Positions 54,994-62,558 of a stretch of 64,000 bases of DNA are shown in pieces. Where the stretch lies: contig NZ_MSQB01000023.1 in the NCBI RefSeq assembly GCF_002149965.1, positions 1 to 64,000 on the forward strand. The letters run 5' to 3'. The notes beneath the pieces are model-generated. The model did no database searches. It was given only the letters and a program-made list of their open reading frames with translations, and had not been told where the DNA came from. How positions within the stretch are numbered: position 1 is the first letter of the stretch; each line of letters opens with the position of its first letter. The translations under genes and the position numbers were made by a program. The DNA is from Novosphingobium panipatense. Its GTDB lineage: Bacteria; Pseudomonadota; Alphaproteobacteria; Sphingomonadales; Sphingomonadaceae.

Positions 54994-55950
54994 ATGAACG
55001 ATCTTTCCTCCGTGCCGAGCCCAGAGCAGAAGCCCGAACGTCAGCGCAAGCCCGACTGGATCCGCGTCAAGGCGCCGACCAGCAAGGGATACGGCGAAAC
55101 GCGCCAGTTGATGCGGGATCTTAAGCTCAACACGGTGTGTGAGGAAGCGGCCTGTCCGAACATCGGTGAGTGCTGGACCAAGAAGCACGCGACCGTGATG
55201 ATTCTCGGCGACACCTGCACCCGCGCCTGCGCCTTCTGCAATGTGAAGACCGGCATGCCCGGCCGCGTCGATCCTTCCGAACCGGAACATGTCGCCGAAC
55301 TGGCGCTGAAGACCGGTCTGGAGCACATCGTCATCACTTCGGTGGACCGCGACGACCTGCCGGACGGCGGCGCAAACCAGTTCGTGAAGGTGATCCAGGC
55401 CCTGCGCGCGGCCACGCCTTCGACCACGATCGAGATTCTCACGCCCGACTTCCGCGGCAAGATGCGCCGTGCGGTCGAGGCGATCGTCGAAGCCGGGCCG
55501 GACGTCTACAATCACAACCTCGAAACGGTTCCCCGGCTCTATCCGACCATCCGCCCCGGCGCGCGCTATTATGCCTCGCTGCGCCTGCTGGAAGAGGTAA
55601 AGGCCCACAATCCGCTGATCTTCACGAAGTCCGGCGTGATGCTGGGCCTTGGGGAGGAGCGTCTCGAAGTCCATCAGGTGATGGACGACATGCGCTGCGC
55701 CGATATCGACTTCCTGACCATGGGCCAGTACTTGCGCCCGACGCCGAAGCATGCCGAGGTCAAGGAATTCGTCACGCCCAAGGCCTTCGACGCTTACGGC
55801 GCCATCGCGCGTGCCAAGGGCTTCCTTCAGGTCGCATCCTCGCCGCTGACGCGGTCGAGCTATCACGCCGGCAGGGACTTCGCCGAAATGCGCGCCGCGC
55901 GTGAAGCGAAGCTTGCCAAGATGGCTCCCGGGGCCGCGCCGAAAGCCTGA
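54994..55950 (+). CDS. lipA: Lipoyl synthase
   Basis: 318 residues from the ATG at MNDLSSVPSPEQ; the frame stays open far upstream, through the carbonic anhydrase gene, but that is not coding. Auxiliary cluster cysteines are C49, C54 and C60 (CEEAACPNIGEC). The radical-SAM cluster is C75, C79 and C82 (CTRACAFC). The C-terminal block SSPLTRSSYHAG carries the conserved RSSY Ser ligand. It inserts sulfur into octanoyl-lysine on lipoyl domains, such as that of PdhB at 45027. It is 3 bases upstream of the COQ10-like gene. Confidence 0.95.
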   Translation: MNDLSSVPSPEQKPERQRKPDWIRVKAPTSKGYGETRQLMRDLKLNTVCEEAACPNIGECWTKKHATVMILGDTCTRACAFCNVKTGMPGRVDPSEPEHVAELALKTGLEHIVITSVDRDDLPDGGANQFVKVIQALRAATPSTTIEILTPDFRGKMRRAVEAIVEAGPDVYNHNLETVPRLYPTIRPGARYYASLRLLEEVKAHNPLIFTKSGVMLGLGEERLEVHQVMDDMRCADIDFLTMGQYLRPTPKHAEVKEFVTPKAFDAYGAIARAKGFLQVASSPLTRSSYHAGRDFAEMRAAREAKLAKMAPGAAPKA

Positions 55951-55953
55951 CGC

Positions 55954-56394
55954 ATGCCCGGAATTCACGAGACCCAGCGGCTGCACTACAGCGCCGAGCA
56001 GATGTTCGATCTTGTCGCGGACGTCGGCCGTTACCAGGAATTTCTGCCCTGGGTGGTCGCCACCCGCGTCAAGTCCGACAGCGAGACCGAGATGGTCGCC
56101 GACATGCTGGTCGGCTTCAAGGCGCTGCGCGAGAAGTTCACCTCCCGCGTGGAGAAGGTCCGCCCACGCGAGATCAAGGTCCACTATGTCGACGGTCCGA
56201 TGAAGGACTTGCACAACCACTGGATCTTCCATCCCGTGGATGCGCATAGCTGCGACATCGAATTCGACGTGCGCTTCAGCTTCCGCAACGCCCTGTTCGA
56301 GAAGCTGGCCGGTCAGTATTTCGACAAGGCGTTCCGCAAGATGGTCGCGGCTTTCGAGACGCGCGCGCACGAGCTTTACGGCGAGCCGGTCTGA
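55954..56394 (+). CDS. COQ10/RatA-family START-domain protein
   Basis: 146 residues, one START/SRPBCC domain. VADVGRYQEFLPWVVATRV is the COQ10/RatA signature, and FEKLAGQYFDKAFRKMVAAFETRA the final helix. Mitochondrial COQ10 binds ubiquinone, and bacterial RatA homologues are reported to affect ribosome association. In alphaproteobacteria the ubiquinone-linked role is favoured. It is directly downstream of lipA by 3 bases and is probably co-transcribed. A REP-like element begins 2 bases after the stop. Confidence 0.85.
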   Translation: MPGIHETQRLHYSAEQMFDLVADVGRYQEFLPWVVATRVKSDSETEMVADMLVGFKALREKFTSRVEKVRPREIKVHYVDGPMKDLHNHWIFHPVDAHSCDIEFDVRFSFRNALFEKLAGQYFDKAFRKMVAAFETRAHELYGEPV

Positions 56395-56396
56395 TC

Positions 56397-56498
56397 CGTC
56401 GTCCCGGACTTGATCCGGGACCGCTATCGATCTTGAGGCGCTCGTTCGCGAGCAAGGCGCGGCGAGGCCAGCGGTCCCGGATCAAGTCCGGGACGACG
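56397..56498. repeat. REP-like inverted element, copy 2 (CGTCGTCCCGG family)
   Basis: A 26-base arm (56397-56422, starting CGTCGTCCCGG) and its perfect inverse (56473-56498). The spacer (50 bases) contains CTCGTTCGCGAG, a smaller perfect palindrome, and shares CTTGAGGCGC with copy 1. It begins 2 bases after the COQ10-like stop codon and ends 17 bases before the converging cinA gene. It could serve as a bidirectional transcript end. Confidence 0.72.
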
Positions 56499-56515
56499 GA
56501 CAACAAATCACCGGA

Positions 56516-57043
56516 TCAATCCGCGTAAGCGGGCAATTCCGTTCCCGGCAGCAGCAGCTCAAGCGCAACTACCGCCGCATGGTGGCGGATTTCCGCGCGG
56601 TTGGCGCCTGCGATCAGCTTCTGCTCCGCATGGACTTCCTCCTCACCGCGATGGGCGCGGGCGAAGACGACCGTGCCAACCGGCTTGAGTTCGCTGCCGC
56701 CATCCGGCCCGGCAATACCGCTGATCGCCACGGCGACGTCGGCGCGGCTATGCGCGATCGCGCCCTGGGCCATGGCCCAGGCCGTTGCGGGCGAAACCGC
56801 GCCGAGCGTGTCGATGATGTCCGAAGGAACGCCGAGCAGTTCCTGCTTGGATTCGTTCGAATACGTCACGAAACCGCGGTCGAGTACGGCGGACGATCCC
56901 GCCACTTCGGTCAGTGCCGCGCAGACGAGTCCGCCCGTGCAGCTTTCCGCCAGCGCCACTTTACGCCCGATCGCCTTGTTTTCGGCAATCACCCTTGCGG
57001 CAAGGTCGTAGAGGTCCTGCGGGAAGAGAATGTTGTCGGCCAT
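56516..57043 (-). CDS. CinA C-terminal domain protein (nicotinamide-nucleotide amidohydrolase family)
   Basis: 175 residues from the ATG at MADNILFPQDL. KVALAESCTGGLVCAALTEVAGSSAVLDRGFVTYSN is the CinA domain core, with SGIAGPDGGSELKPVGTV later. It lacks the N-terminal MocF-like domain of full CinA, so it is the short PncC-type form. PncC deamidates nicotinamide mononucleotide in NAD recycling. It is 1 base after the secreted hypothetical and downstream of ispDF. Confidence 0.87.
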   Translation of the reverse strand: MADNILFPQDLYDLAARVIAENKAIGRKVALAESCTGGLVCAALTEVAGSSAVLDRGFVTYSNESKQELLGVPSDIIDTLGAVSPATAWAMAQGAIAHSRADVAVAISGIAGPDGGSELKPVGTVVFARAHRGEEEVHAEQKLIAGANRAEIRHHAAVVALELLLPGTELPAYAD

Positions 57044-57044
57044 G

Positions 57045-57611
57045 TCAGTCCTTGCAGAGAGTGAAGCCGCCGAGCTTCGCCTTGCCCGGGGCGACTTCAT
57101 CGGCCTTGGAGGTCGCTTCGATGAGCAGCGCGATCAGGCCTGCGGTATTCTCGGGCGGGAGAGGGCTGAGCAGGTCGAGCGCAAGGTCGACCTTGTCGCA
57201 GGACTTCAGCGGAAGTTCCTGGGAAACCAGCCCTTCCACGGTGATGTCCACCAGCGGGCGGAGCGATTCGTCGGGCAGGTTGCGCGCGAACTGGCCGACT
57301 TGCGCGTCCTTGCTCTGACCGAGTTTCAGGAATGCGGCCTTGGCCTCCGGCCAGTAGCGGGCCTTCTGCGAGGCATAGCGGCTGACAAGCTCTGCGCCAT
57401 GGGTCCGCAGGAACGAATCGCTGGGCAGGACTTGCGCACAGCGCTTGCTGGTGCCGGAAATGACTTGCGGCAGCGCATATCCGAACAGCGACCGAGCCTC
57501 CGCCTTGGTCAGGCAGGACTGCTGAGCGCTGGCGACGCCGGGCAGCACGGCCAGCGCCGAGGCGAGGGTGAGGCCGATGGTCTTGCGCAGGGTGGGCATG
57601 AAAACGGGCAT
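57045..57611 (-). CDS. Secreted hypothetical protein
   Basis: 188 residues from the ATG with GAGGAG upstream. A signal peptide covers about 1-29 (ending VASAQQ). Four cysteines (about 33, 58, 138 and 186) could form two disulfides. The helical body has no recognised motif. It lies between ispDF (10-base gap) and cinA (1-base gap), so it is probably co-transcribed with both. Function unknown. Confidence 0.75.
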   Translation of the reverse strand: MPVFMPTLRKTIGLTLASALAVLPGVASAQQSCLTKAEARSLFGYALPQVISGTSKRCAQVLPSDSFLRTHGAELVSRYASQKARYWPEAKAAFLKLGQSKDAQVGQFARNLPDESLRPLVDITVEGLVSQELPLKSCDKVDLALDLLSPLPPENTAGLIALLIEATSKADEVAPGKAKLGGFTLCKD

Positions 57612-57621
57612 TCTCGTCTCC

Positions 57622-58806
57622 TCAGATCCTTGCCAGGCTGACGGCGGCCTGACAGGCGATTCCTTCGGCCCTGCCGGTGAAACCCAGCTTTTCGGTCGTG
57701 GTTGCCTTCACGCTGATCAGCGAGGGATCCACGCCCAGAATCTCAGCGAGGCGCAGGCGCATGGCTTCCCGGTGCGGGCCGATCTTGGGGGCTTCGCAGA
57801 TGATCGTGATATCGGCATTGCCCAGCGCATAGCCCGCCTCGTCGATGAGCTTGCCGGCGTGGGCCAGGAACTGGTCCGACGAGGCGCCTTTCCAGCGCAA
57901 GTCGCTCGGCGGAAAGTGCTGGCCGATGTCCCCCTTGCCCACCGCGCCGAGCATGGCATCGACAAGCGCGTGAATGGCGACGTCGGCGTCGCTGTGGCCG
58001 GAAAGACCGTGGGTATGCTCGATCCTCACGCCGCAGAGCCAAAGCTCCTCGCCTTCTTCAAGGCGGTGGACGTCATAGCCGGTGCCGACCCGGATTGGCG
58101 GGGCAGAAGGGGTGAAATCCGCGGCATAAGTCAGCTTGTGCAAGGCTTCGTCTCCTTCGACGAGCGCGATTCCCATTCCGGCGGCCCGGGCCACCTGGGC
58201 GTCGTCTCCGGCATTGGTCGCGCCGTCCCAGGTGCGGTGAGCGGCAAGGATTTCGGCAAAGCGAAAGGCCTGCGGTGTCTGGACCCGGCGAAGATCCTCG
58301 CGCCTCGCGGGCGCGCCCATCACTTCGGCGCCCGCCTCCCGCTCCGCATGGGCCAGGCTGTCCGCTACAGGCAGCACCGGAATCGCACCCTCGCGAACGG
58401 AGAGCGCTGCGAGCAGGCGGTCGATCACGAGGGCTGGAAGCATGGGCCGGGCAGCATCGTGGATCAGTACGAGATCCGGCGCCGTGCCGACCAACACCTC
58501 CAGCCCCAGCCTGACCGATTCCTGCCGCGTTTCGCCGCCGTTCGTGAACTGGACGCCCGCAATGCCCGCAAGCGCAGCGGTGGCGATCTCTTCCGCGCCT
58601 TGCGGAATGACCACCAGGATCGGGGCGATCCCGGCCCGGGCCAGTGCCTCGACCGAATGGCGGACGACGGGCTTGCCGCGCCAGGACGCGAACTGTTTGG
58701 GAATGGGCTGACCGGCGCGCAGTCCCTTGCCTGCTGCTACCACGATGGCGGCGGCGGATTGGGTGCGGGCGGGACGCGGGCGCGTTTCTGACAGGTCTTG
58801 CGACAT
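57622..58806 (-). CDS. ispDF: Bifunctional IspD/IspF: MEP cytidylyltransferase and MECDP synthase
   Basis: 394 residues from the ATG at MSQDLSETRP; the frame remains open upstream but that part lies over dusB. The IspD domain starts AAAIVVAAGKGLRAGQPIPK and continues with VLIHDAARPMLP. The IspF domain begins near residue 235 at RVGTGYDVHRLEEG, whose Asp and His bind metal, with GLSGHSDADVAIHAL. Fusion of steps 2 and 4 of the non-mevalonate isoprenoid pathway is common in alphaproteobacteria. It is divergent from dusB and upstream of the hypothetical gene and cinA. Confidence 0.93.
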   Translation of the reverse strand: MSQDLSETRPRPARTQSAAAIVVAAGKGLRAGQPIPKQFASWRGKPVVRHSVEALARAGIAPILVVIPQGAEEIATAALAGIAGVQFTNGGETRQESVRLGLEVLVGTAPDLVLIHDAARPMLPALVIDRLLAALSVREGAIPVLPVADSLAHAEREAGAEVMGAPARREDLRRVQTPQAFRFAEILAAHRTWDGATNAGDDAQVARAAGMGIALVEGDEALHKLTYAADFTPSAPPIRVGTGYDVHRLEEGEELWLCGVRIEHTHGLSGHSDADVAIHALVDAMLGAVGKGDIGQHFPPSDLRWKGASSDQFLAHAGKLIDEAGYALGNADITIICEAPKIGPHREAMRLRLAEILGVDPSLISVKATTTEKLGFTGRAEGIACQAAVSLARI

Positions 58807-58906
58807 TGTCGTTGCCGGTAATCGCTTGCCGAGACGAGGGCAATCCACTATGCGCTGCCTGTTTTTTAGGCACATCTCGTTTCTTAGGCAATTATCGGTT
58901 CGCGCA

Positions 58907-59965
58907 ATGAAGACTCTGCCCACTCCTCCGGCTCTGAAGCCGATCCAGGTCGGTCCCGTCACGATCGACTGTCCGGTCGTGCTGGCGCCGATGACGGGCG
59001 TGTCGGACCTGCCGTTCCGCCGGATGGTGCGCGGCTTCGGTTCCGGCCTCAACGTCACCGAGATGATCGCCAGCCCCGCCGCCATTCGCGAAACGCGCGT
59101 ATCGATCCAGAAGGCCATGTGGGACCAGATCGAGGATCCGGTGTCCATGCAGCTGGTCGGCTGCGAGCCGGAGCAGATGGCCGAGGCTGCGAAGCTGGTG
59201 GAGGATCGCGGCGCCGCGATCATCGACATCAACATGGGTTGCCCGGTCCGCAAGGTCGTGAACGGTGATGCCGGCTCCGCGCTGATGCGCGACGTGCCGC
59301 TGGCCACCCGCCTGATCGAGGCGACGGTGAAGGCGGTGAAAGTGCCGGTCACCGTCAAGATGCGCATGGGCTGGTGCCACGACAGCCTCAATGCGCCCGA
59401 ACTCGCCCGCATTGCCGAGGATCTCGGCGCGCAGATGATCACCGTTCATGGCCGCACCCGCAACCAGATGTACAAGGGCTCGGCCGACTGGGCCTTCGTG
59501 CGCGGCGTCAAGGACGCGGTCTCGATCCCGGTGATCGTCAACGGCGACATCCTGGATATCGAAGATGCCGCCAGTGCGCTGGAGCAGTCCGGCGCCGATG
59601 GTCTGATGATCGGGCGCGGCGCTTACGGAAAGCCCTGGATTCTCGCCAAGGTCATGCAGTGGTGGCGCGGCAACGGCCTGATGGCGGAACCGGACTTCGG
59701 CCAACAGTACGAGATCATCCGCAAGCATTACGAGGACATGATTTCGCACTACGGCCGCGATACCGGTGTCAAGATGGCCCGCAAGCACCTGGGCTGGTAC
59801 GTCAAGGGCATCAAGGGCTCGGCCGAGTTCCGCAATCGCGTGAACTTCGTCGACAACGCCGAGGACGTGCTGCGCTCGCTGGCGGAATTCTACGCGCCCT
59901 ATCGCGACGGCGGTTCCGAGGCAGAGGGCAACGCGCCCGCATCGGCAGACCGTCAGGCTGCATGA
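58907..59965 (+). CDS. dusB: tRNA-dihydrouridine synthase B
   Basis: 352 residues from the ATG at MKTLPTPPALK. VVLAPMTGVSDLPFRRMV is the FMN-binding start of the TIM barrel, and DINMGCPVRKVVNGDAGSAL contains the catalytic Cys of Dus enzymes. VKMRMGW and HGRTRNQMYKGSADW complete the family pattern. It reduces uridines in tRNA D-loops. In alphaproteobacteria the gene (formerly nifR3) heads the nitrogen-regulation operon, as here, with a 4-base overlap onto ntrB. Two TTAGGCA repeats 18 bases apart (58866 and 58884) precede the start. Confidence 0.92.
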   Translation: MKTLPTPPALKPIQVGPVTIDCPVVLAPMTGVSDLPFRRMVRGFGSGLNVTEMIASPAAIRETRVSIQKAMWDQIEDPVSMQLVGCEPEQMAEAAKLVEDRGAAIIDINMGCPVRKVVNGDAGSALMRDVPLATRLIEATVKAVKVPVTVKMRMGWCHDSLNAPELARIAEDLGAQMITVHGRTRNQMYKGSADWAFVRGVKDAVSIPVIVNGDILDIEDAASALEQSGADGLMIGRGAYGKPWILAKVMQWWRGNGLMAEPDFGQQYEIIRKHYEDMISHYGRDTGVKMARKHLGWYVKGIKGSAEFRNRVNFVDNAEDVLRSLAEFYAPYRDGGSEAEGNAPASADRQAA

Positions 59966-61089
59966 GCCTTGCGCCCCACACGGCCCTCCCAGCAGCCTCG
60001 CGCCTGATCGCGAGCCTGCCGCAGGCGGTCGTTTTGCTGGAACCAGGCCTCCGCATCGCCTCGCTCAACCCTGCGGCCGAGCAGTTCTTCGGCCAGTCCT
60101 TGCGCCTGCTGGTCGGCACGCCCTTGCAGGACATCCTGAGCTTCTCCGACCGGCGCCTGCGTAACCGGCTCGACGACTACGAAACGCCCGTTTCGGCCCG
60201 CGAAGTGATGGTCACGCTCAAGGGCAAGGGTGTGCGCCGCCTCGACATCAATGTCGCGCCTGTTGCGGACACACCGGGCTGGCAGGTGCTGACGATCCAC
60301 GACAATACCGCTACCGAAGCGCTCGGTGACGATTCCGGGGGCCCCGATAACGCGGTGCTACGCGGCCCCGAGATCATGGCGCACGAGATCAAGAACCCGC
60401 TCGCCGGTATTCGCGGCGCGGCGCAGTTGCTTGCGCGCAAGGTCGAGGACAAGGACCGGGCCCTGACCGAGCTGATCACGTTGGAAGTCGATCGGATCGC
60501 CAACCTGATCGACCAGATGCAGAAGCTGAGTCGCCGCACCACAGCGCCGGTCGAGGCCTGCAATCTTCACGAGGCCGCGCGCCGCGCGCTCGACGTGCTC
60601 TCGGCCGCGAATGGCGAAGCACCGCCCCGCGCCAAACTGGTCGAGGAATTCGATCCCTCGCTCCCCTCGGTCCTGGGCAGCCCCGATGCGCTCGTTCAGG
60701 TCATCATCAACCTCATCGCTAACGCTCTTGAGGCGTGTGGCAGCGAGGAAGCGCCGCGCGTTTCGATCCGTACGCGCTTCGCCAGCGGGCTTCAGCTCCA
60801 TACGAGCGATTCGGGCGAGCCGGTGAGGCTTCCGGTCGAACTGCGCGTGACGGACAACGGCCCCGGCGTCGATCCCGCCATGCGCGATCATATCTTCGAG
60901 CCTTTCGTCACCACCAAGAAATCGGGGCAGGGCCTTGGCCTTCCGCTCGTTCGCAAGCTCGTTCGCGACATGAACGGGCGCATCACCCATGAGCGGGACG
61001 AGGAGGGCGGCCTTACGCACTTCCGCGTCCACCTGCCGCTGGCGCGCGAAACCCGCGGCCGTACATCCAGAAGGAGACCGGCGGCGTGA
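59962..61089 (+). CDS. ntrB: Nitrogen-regulation sensor histidine kinase NtrB
   Basis: 375 residues from the ATG overlapping the dusB stop. A PAS domain (about 15-115) senses the signal, with no membrane helices. The phospho-acceptor is H141 in EIMAHEIKNPLAGIRGAAQLL. The N box is INLIANALEAC, then VTDNGPGVDP and TTKKSGQGLGLPLV as the G boxes. NtrB phosphorylates or dephosphorylates NtrC under PII control according to nitrogen status. It is coupled to ntrC by a GTGA overlap. Confidence 0.92.
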   Translation: MSLAPHTALPAASRLIASLPQAVVLLEPGLRIASLNPAAEQFFGQSLRLLVGTPLQDILSFSDRRLRNRLDDYETPVSAREVMVTLKGKGVRRLDINVAPVADTPGWQVLTIHDNTATEALGDDSGGPDNAVLRGPEIMAHEIKNPLAGIRGAAQLLARKVEDKDRALTELITLEVDRIANLIDQMQKLSRRTTAPVEACNLHEAARRALDVLSAANGEAPPRAKLVEEFDPSLPSVLGSPDALVQVIINLIANALEACGSEEAPRVSIRTRFASGLQLHTSDSGEPVRLPVELRVTDNGPGVDPAMRDHIFEPFVTTKKSGQGLGLPLVRKLVRDMNGRITHERDEEGGLTHFRVHLPLARETRGRTSRRRPAA

Positions 61090-62498
61090 GCGTGCTGCTT
61101 GTCGAAGACGATCTCTCCATCGCCATCGTCATTACCGCTGCCCTGGAAGCCGAGGGGTTCAGCGTCGTTCACTGCCAGTCCATCGCGGAGCGCGACCGGC
61201 TGCTGGGCGAGGGCGCCTATCAGGCCCTCGTGACCGATGTAATGCTGCCGGACGGCGACGGGATCGAGACGATCGACCGTGTGCGGGCGCGGCATCCCGC
61301 TCTGCCGATCGTCATCCTGTCGGCCCAGAACACGCTCGATACCGCGGTACGGGCGACCGATACCGGCGCCTTCGAGTATTTTCCCAAGCCTTTCGATATC
61401 GACGAACTGGCCCGGACGGTGCGCCAGGCGGCAGGCGCGGGGCAGGGTGTCGATCTCGGCGGCGAGGAACCGCTGGGTGATGGCCTGCCGCTGGTCGGGC
61501 GCAGTACGGCGATGCAGACCGTGTTCCGTATGATCACGCGCGTCCTGCGCAACGACCTGACCGTGCTGATTCTGGGCGAATCGGGCACCGGCAAGGAGCT
61601 GGTGGCGGAAGCGGTCCACGATCTCGGCCATCGGCGGACGGGGCCTTTCATCGCCGTGAACACGGCCGCGATCCCTGCTGACCTCATCGAAAGCGAACTG
61701 TTCGGGCACGAGAAGGGCGCCTTTACCGGCGCCGTCGCCCGCCATCTGGGCAAGTTCGAGCAGGCCGCCGGTGGGACCCTGTTCCTCGATGAGATCGGCG
61801 ACATGCCGATGCAGGCGCAGACCCGTCTGCTGCGCGCGCTCCAGTCCGGCACCGTGCGCCGGGTGGGCGGGCGCGACGAGATCAGGCTGGACGTCCGCAT
61901 CATTGCCGCGACCAACAAGGATCTCGAACCGGAAATCGCCGCCGGACGGTTCCGCGAAGATCTCTACTATCGCCTCAACGTCGTACCGATCCACATGCCG
62001 CCGCTGCGGGACCGGCGCGACGATATCGAGGTGCTGGCCCGGCATTTCCTTCAGCATGCCGCCAATGAAGGGCTCCCCCGCCGCCAACTGACCGCCGAAG
62101 CGGCCGATCTGCTGAGTCGACAGCCATGGCGCGGGAACGTGCGCGAACTGAAGAACTTCATTTACCGCCTCGCCCTTCTGGCGCGGGAAGATGCGATCGA
62201 CCCGGATAGCATCCTGCCCCTGCTGGCGGTGGAGACTGCTCCGGCGTCATCGGAGGAAGGCAGCGGCGATCTCTCGCAGGCGGTCATGCGGTGGCTTGCG
62301 GAGGAGCGTCCGGCCAGCGGCACGATCTATCAGGCCGCTGCAGCCGCGTTCGAACGGCCTCTCTTCGCCGAAGTGTTGAGGGAAACGGGCGGAAATCAGC
62401 TGAGGGCCGCGCAGGCTCTCGGGATAAATCGCAACACCTTGCGCAAGCGCCTGAGCGAACTGGCGCTCGATCCCGAGGAATTCACTCGTCGATCATGA
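61086..62498 (+). CDS. ntrC: Sigma-54-dependent response regulator NtrC
   Basis: 470 residues from a GTG that overlaps the ntrB stop (GTGA). The receiver domain has D51 as phosphorylation site and K101. The AAA+ domain follows with Walker A GESGTGKE (164-171), the sigma-54 contact loop GAFTGA (211-216) and FLDEIGDM as Walker B. The Fis-type helix-turn-helix ends the protein: GGNQLRAAQALGINRNTLRKR. It activates nitrogen-assimilation promoters when phosphorylated by NtrB. Confidence 0.94.
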   Translation: MSVLLVEDDLSIAIVITAALEAEGFSVVHCQSIAERDRLLGEGAYQALVTDVMLPDGDGIETIDRVRARHPALPIVILSAQNTLDTAVRATDTGAFEYFPKPFDIDELARTVRQAAGAGQGVDLGGEEPLGDGLPLVGRSTAMQTVFRMITRVLRNDLTVLILGESGTGKELVAEAVHDLGHRRTGPFIAVNTAAIPADLIESELFGHEKGAFTGAVARHLGKFEQAAGGTLFLDEIGDMPMQAQTRLLRALQSGTVRRVGGRDEIRLDVRIIAATNKDLEPEIAAGRFREDLYYRLNVVPIHMPPLRDRRDDIEVLARHFLQHAANEGLPRRQLTAEAADLLSRQPWRGNVRELKNFIYRLALLAREDAIDPDSILPLLAVETAPASSEEGSGDLSQAVMRWLAEERPASGTIYQAAAAAFERPLFAEVLRETGGNQLRAAQALGINRNTLRKRLSELALDPEEFTRRS

Positions 62499-62558
62499 TC
62501 CGGCCTTGATGGATTTACTCTTGCAAAGTGGCAACACGGGCGTTGTAACGGTGCAACG
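62499..62558 (+). promoter_or_regulatory. Spacer with two inverted repeats before ntrY
   Basis: Between ntrC and ntrY lie TTGC-AAAGTG-GCAA (about 62521-62534) and GTTG-TAACGGTG-CAAC (about 62542-62557). The two repeats are 20-some bases apart centre to centre and the second abuts the ntrY ATG. No Shine-Dalgarno is visible before that ATG. The elements may be a regulator site for a separate ntrYX transcript. Confidence 0.35.

Noticed and set aside
58807..59442. Upstream extension of the ispDF frame across dusB
   Set aside because: IspDF proteins are about 390 residues. The extension has no domain and overlaps dusB antisense.
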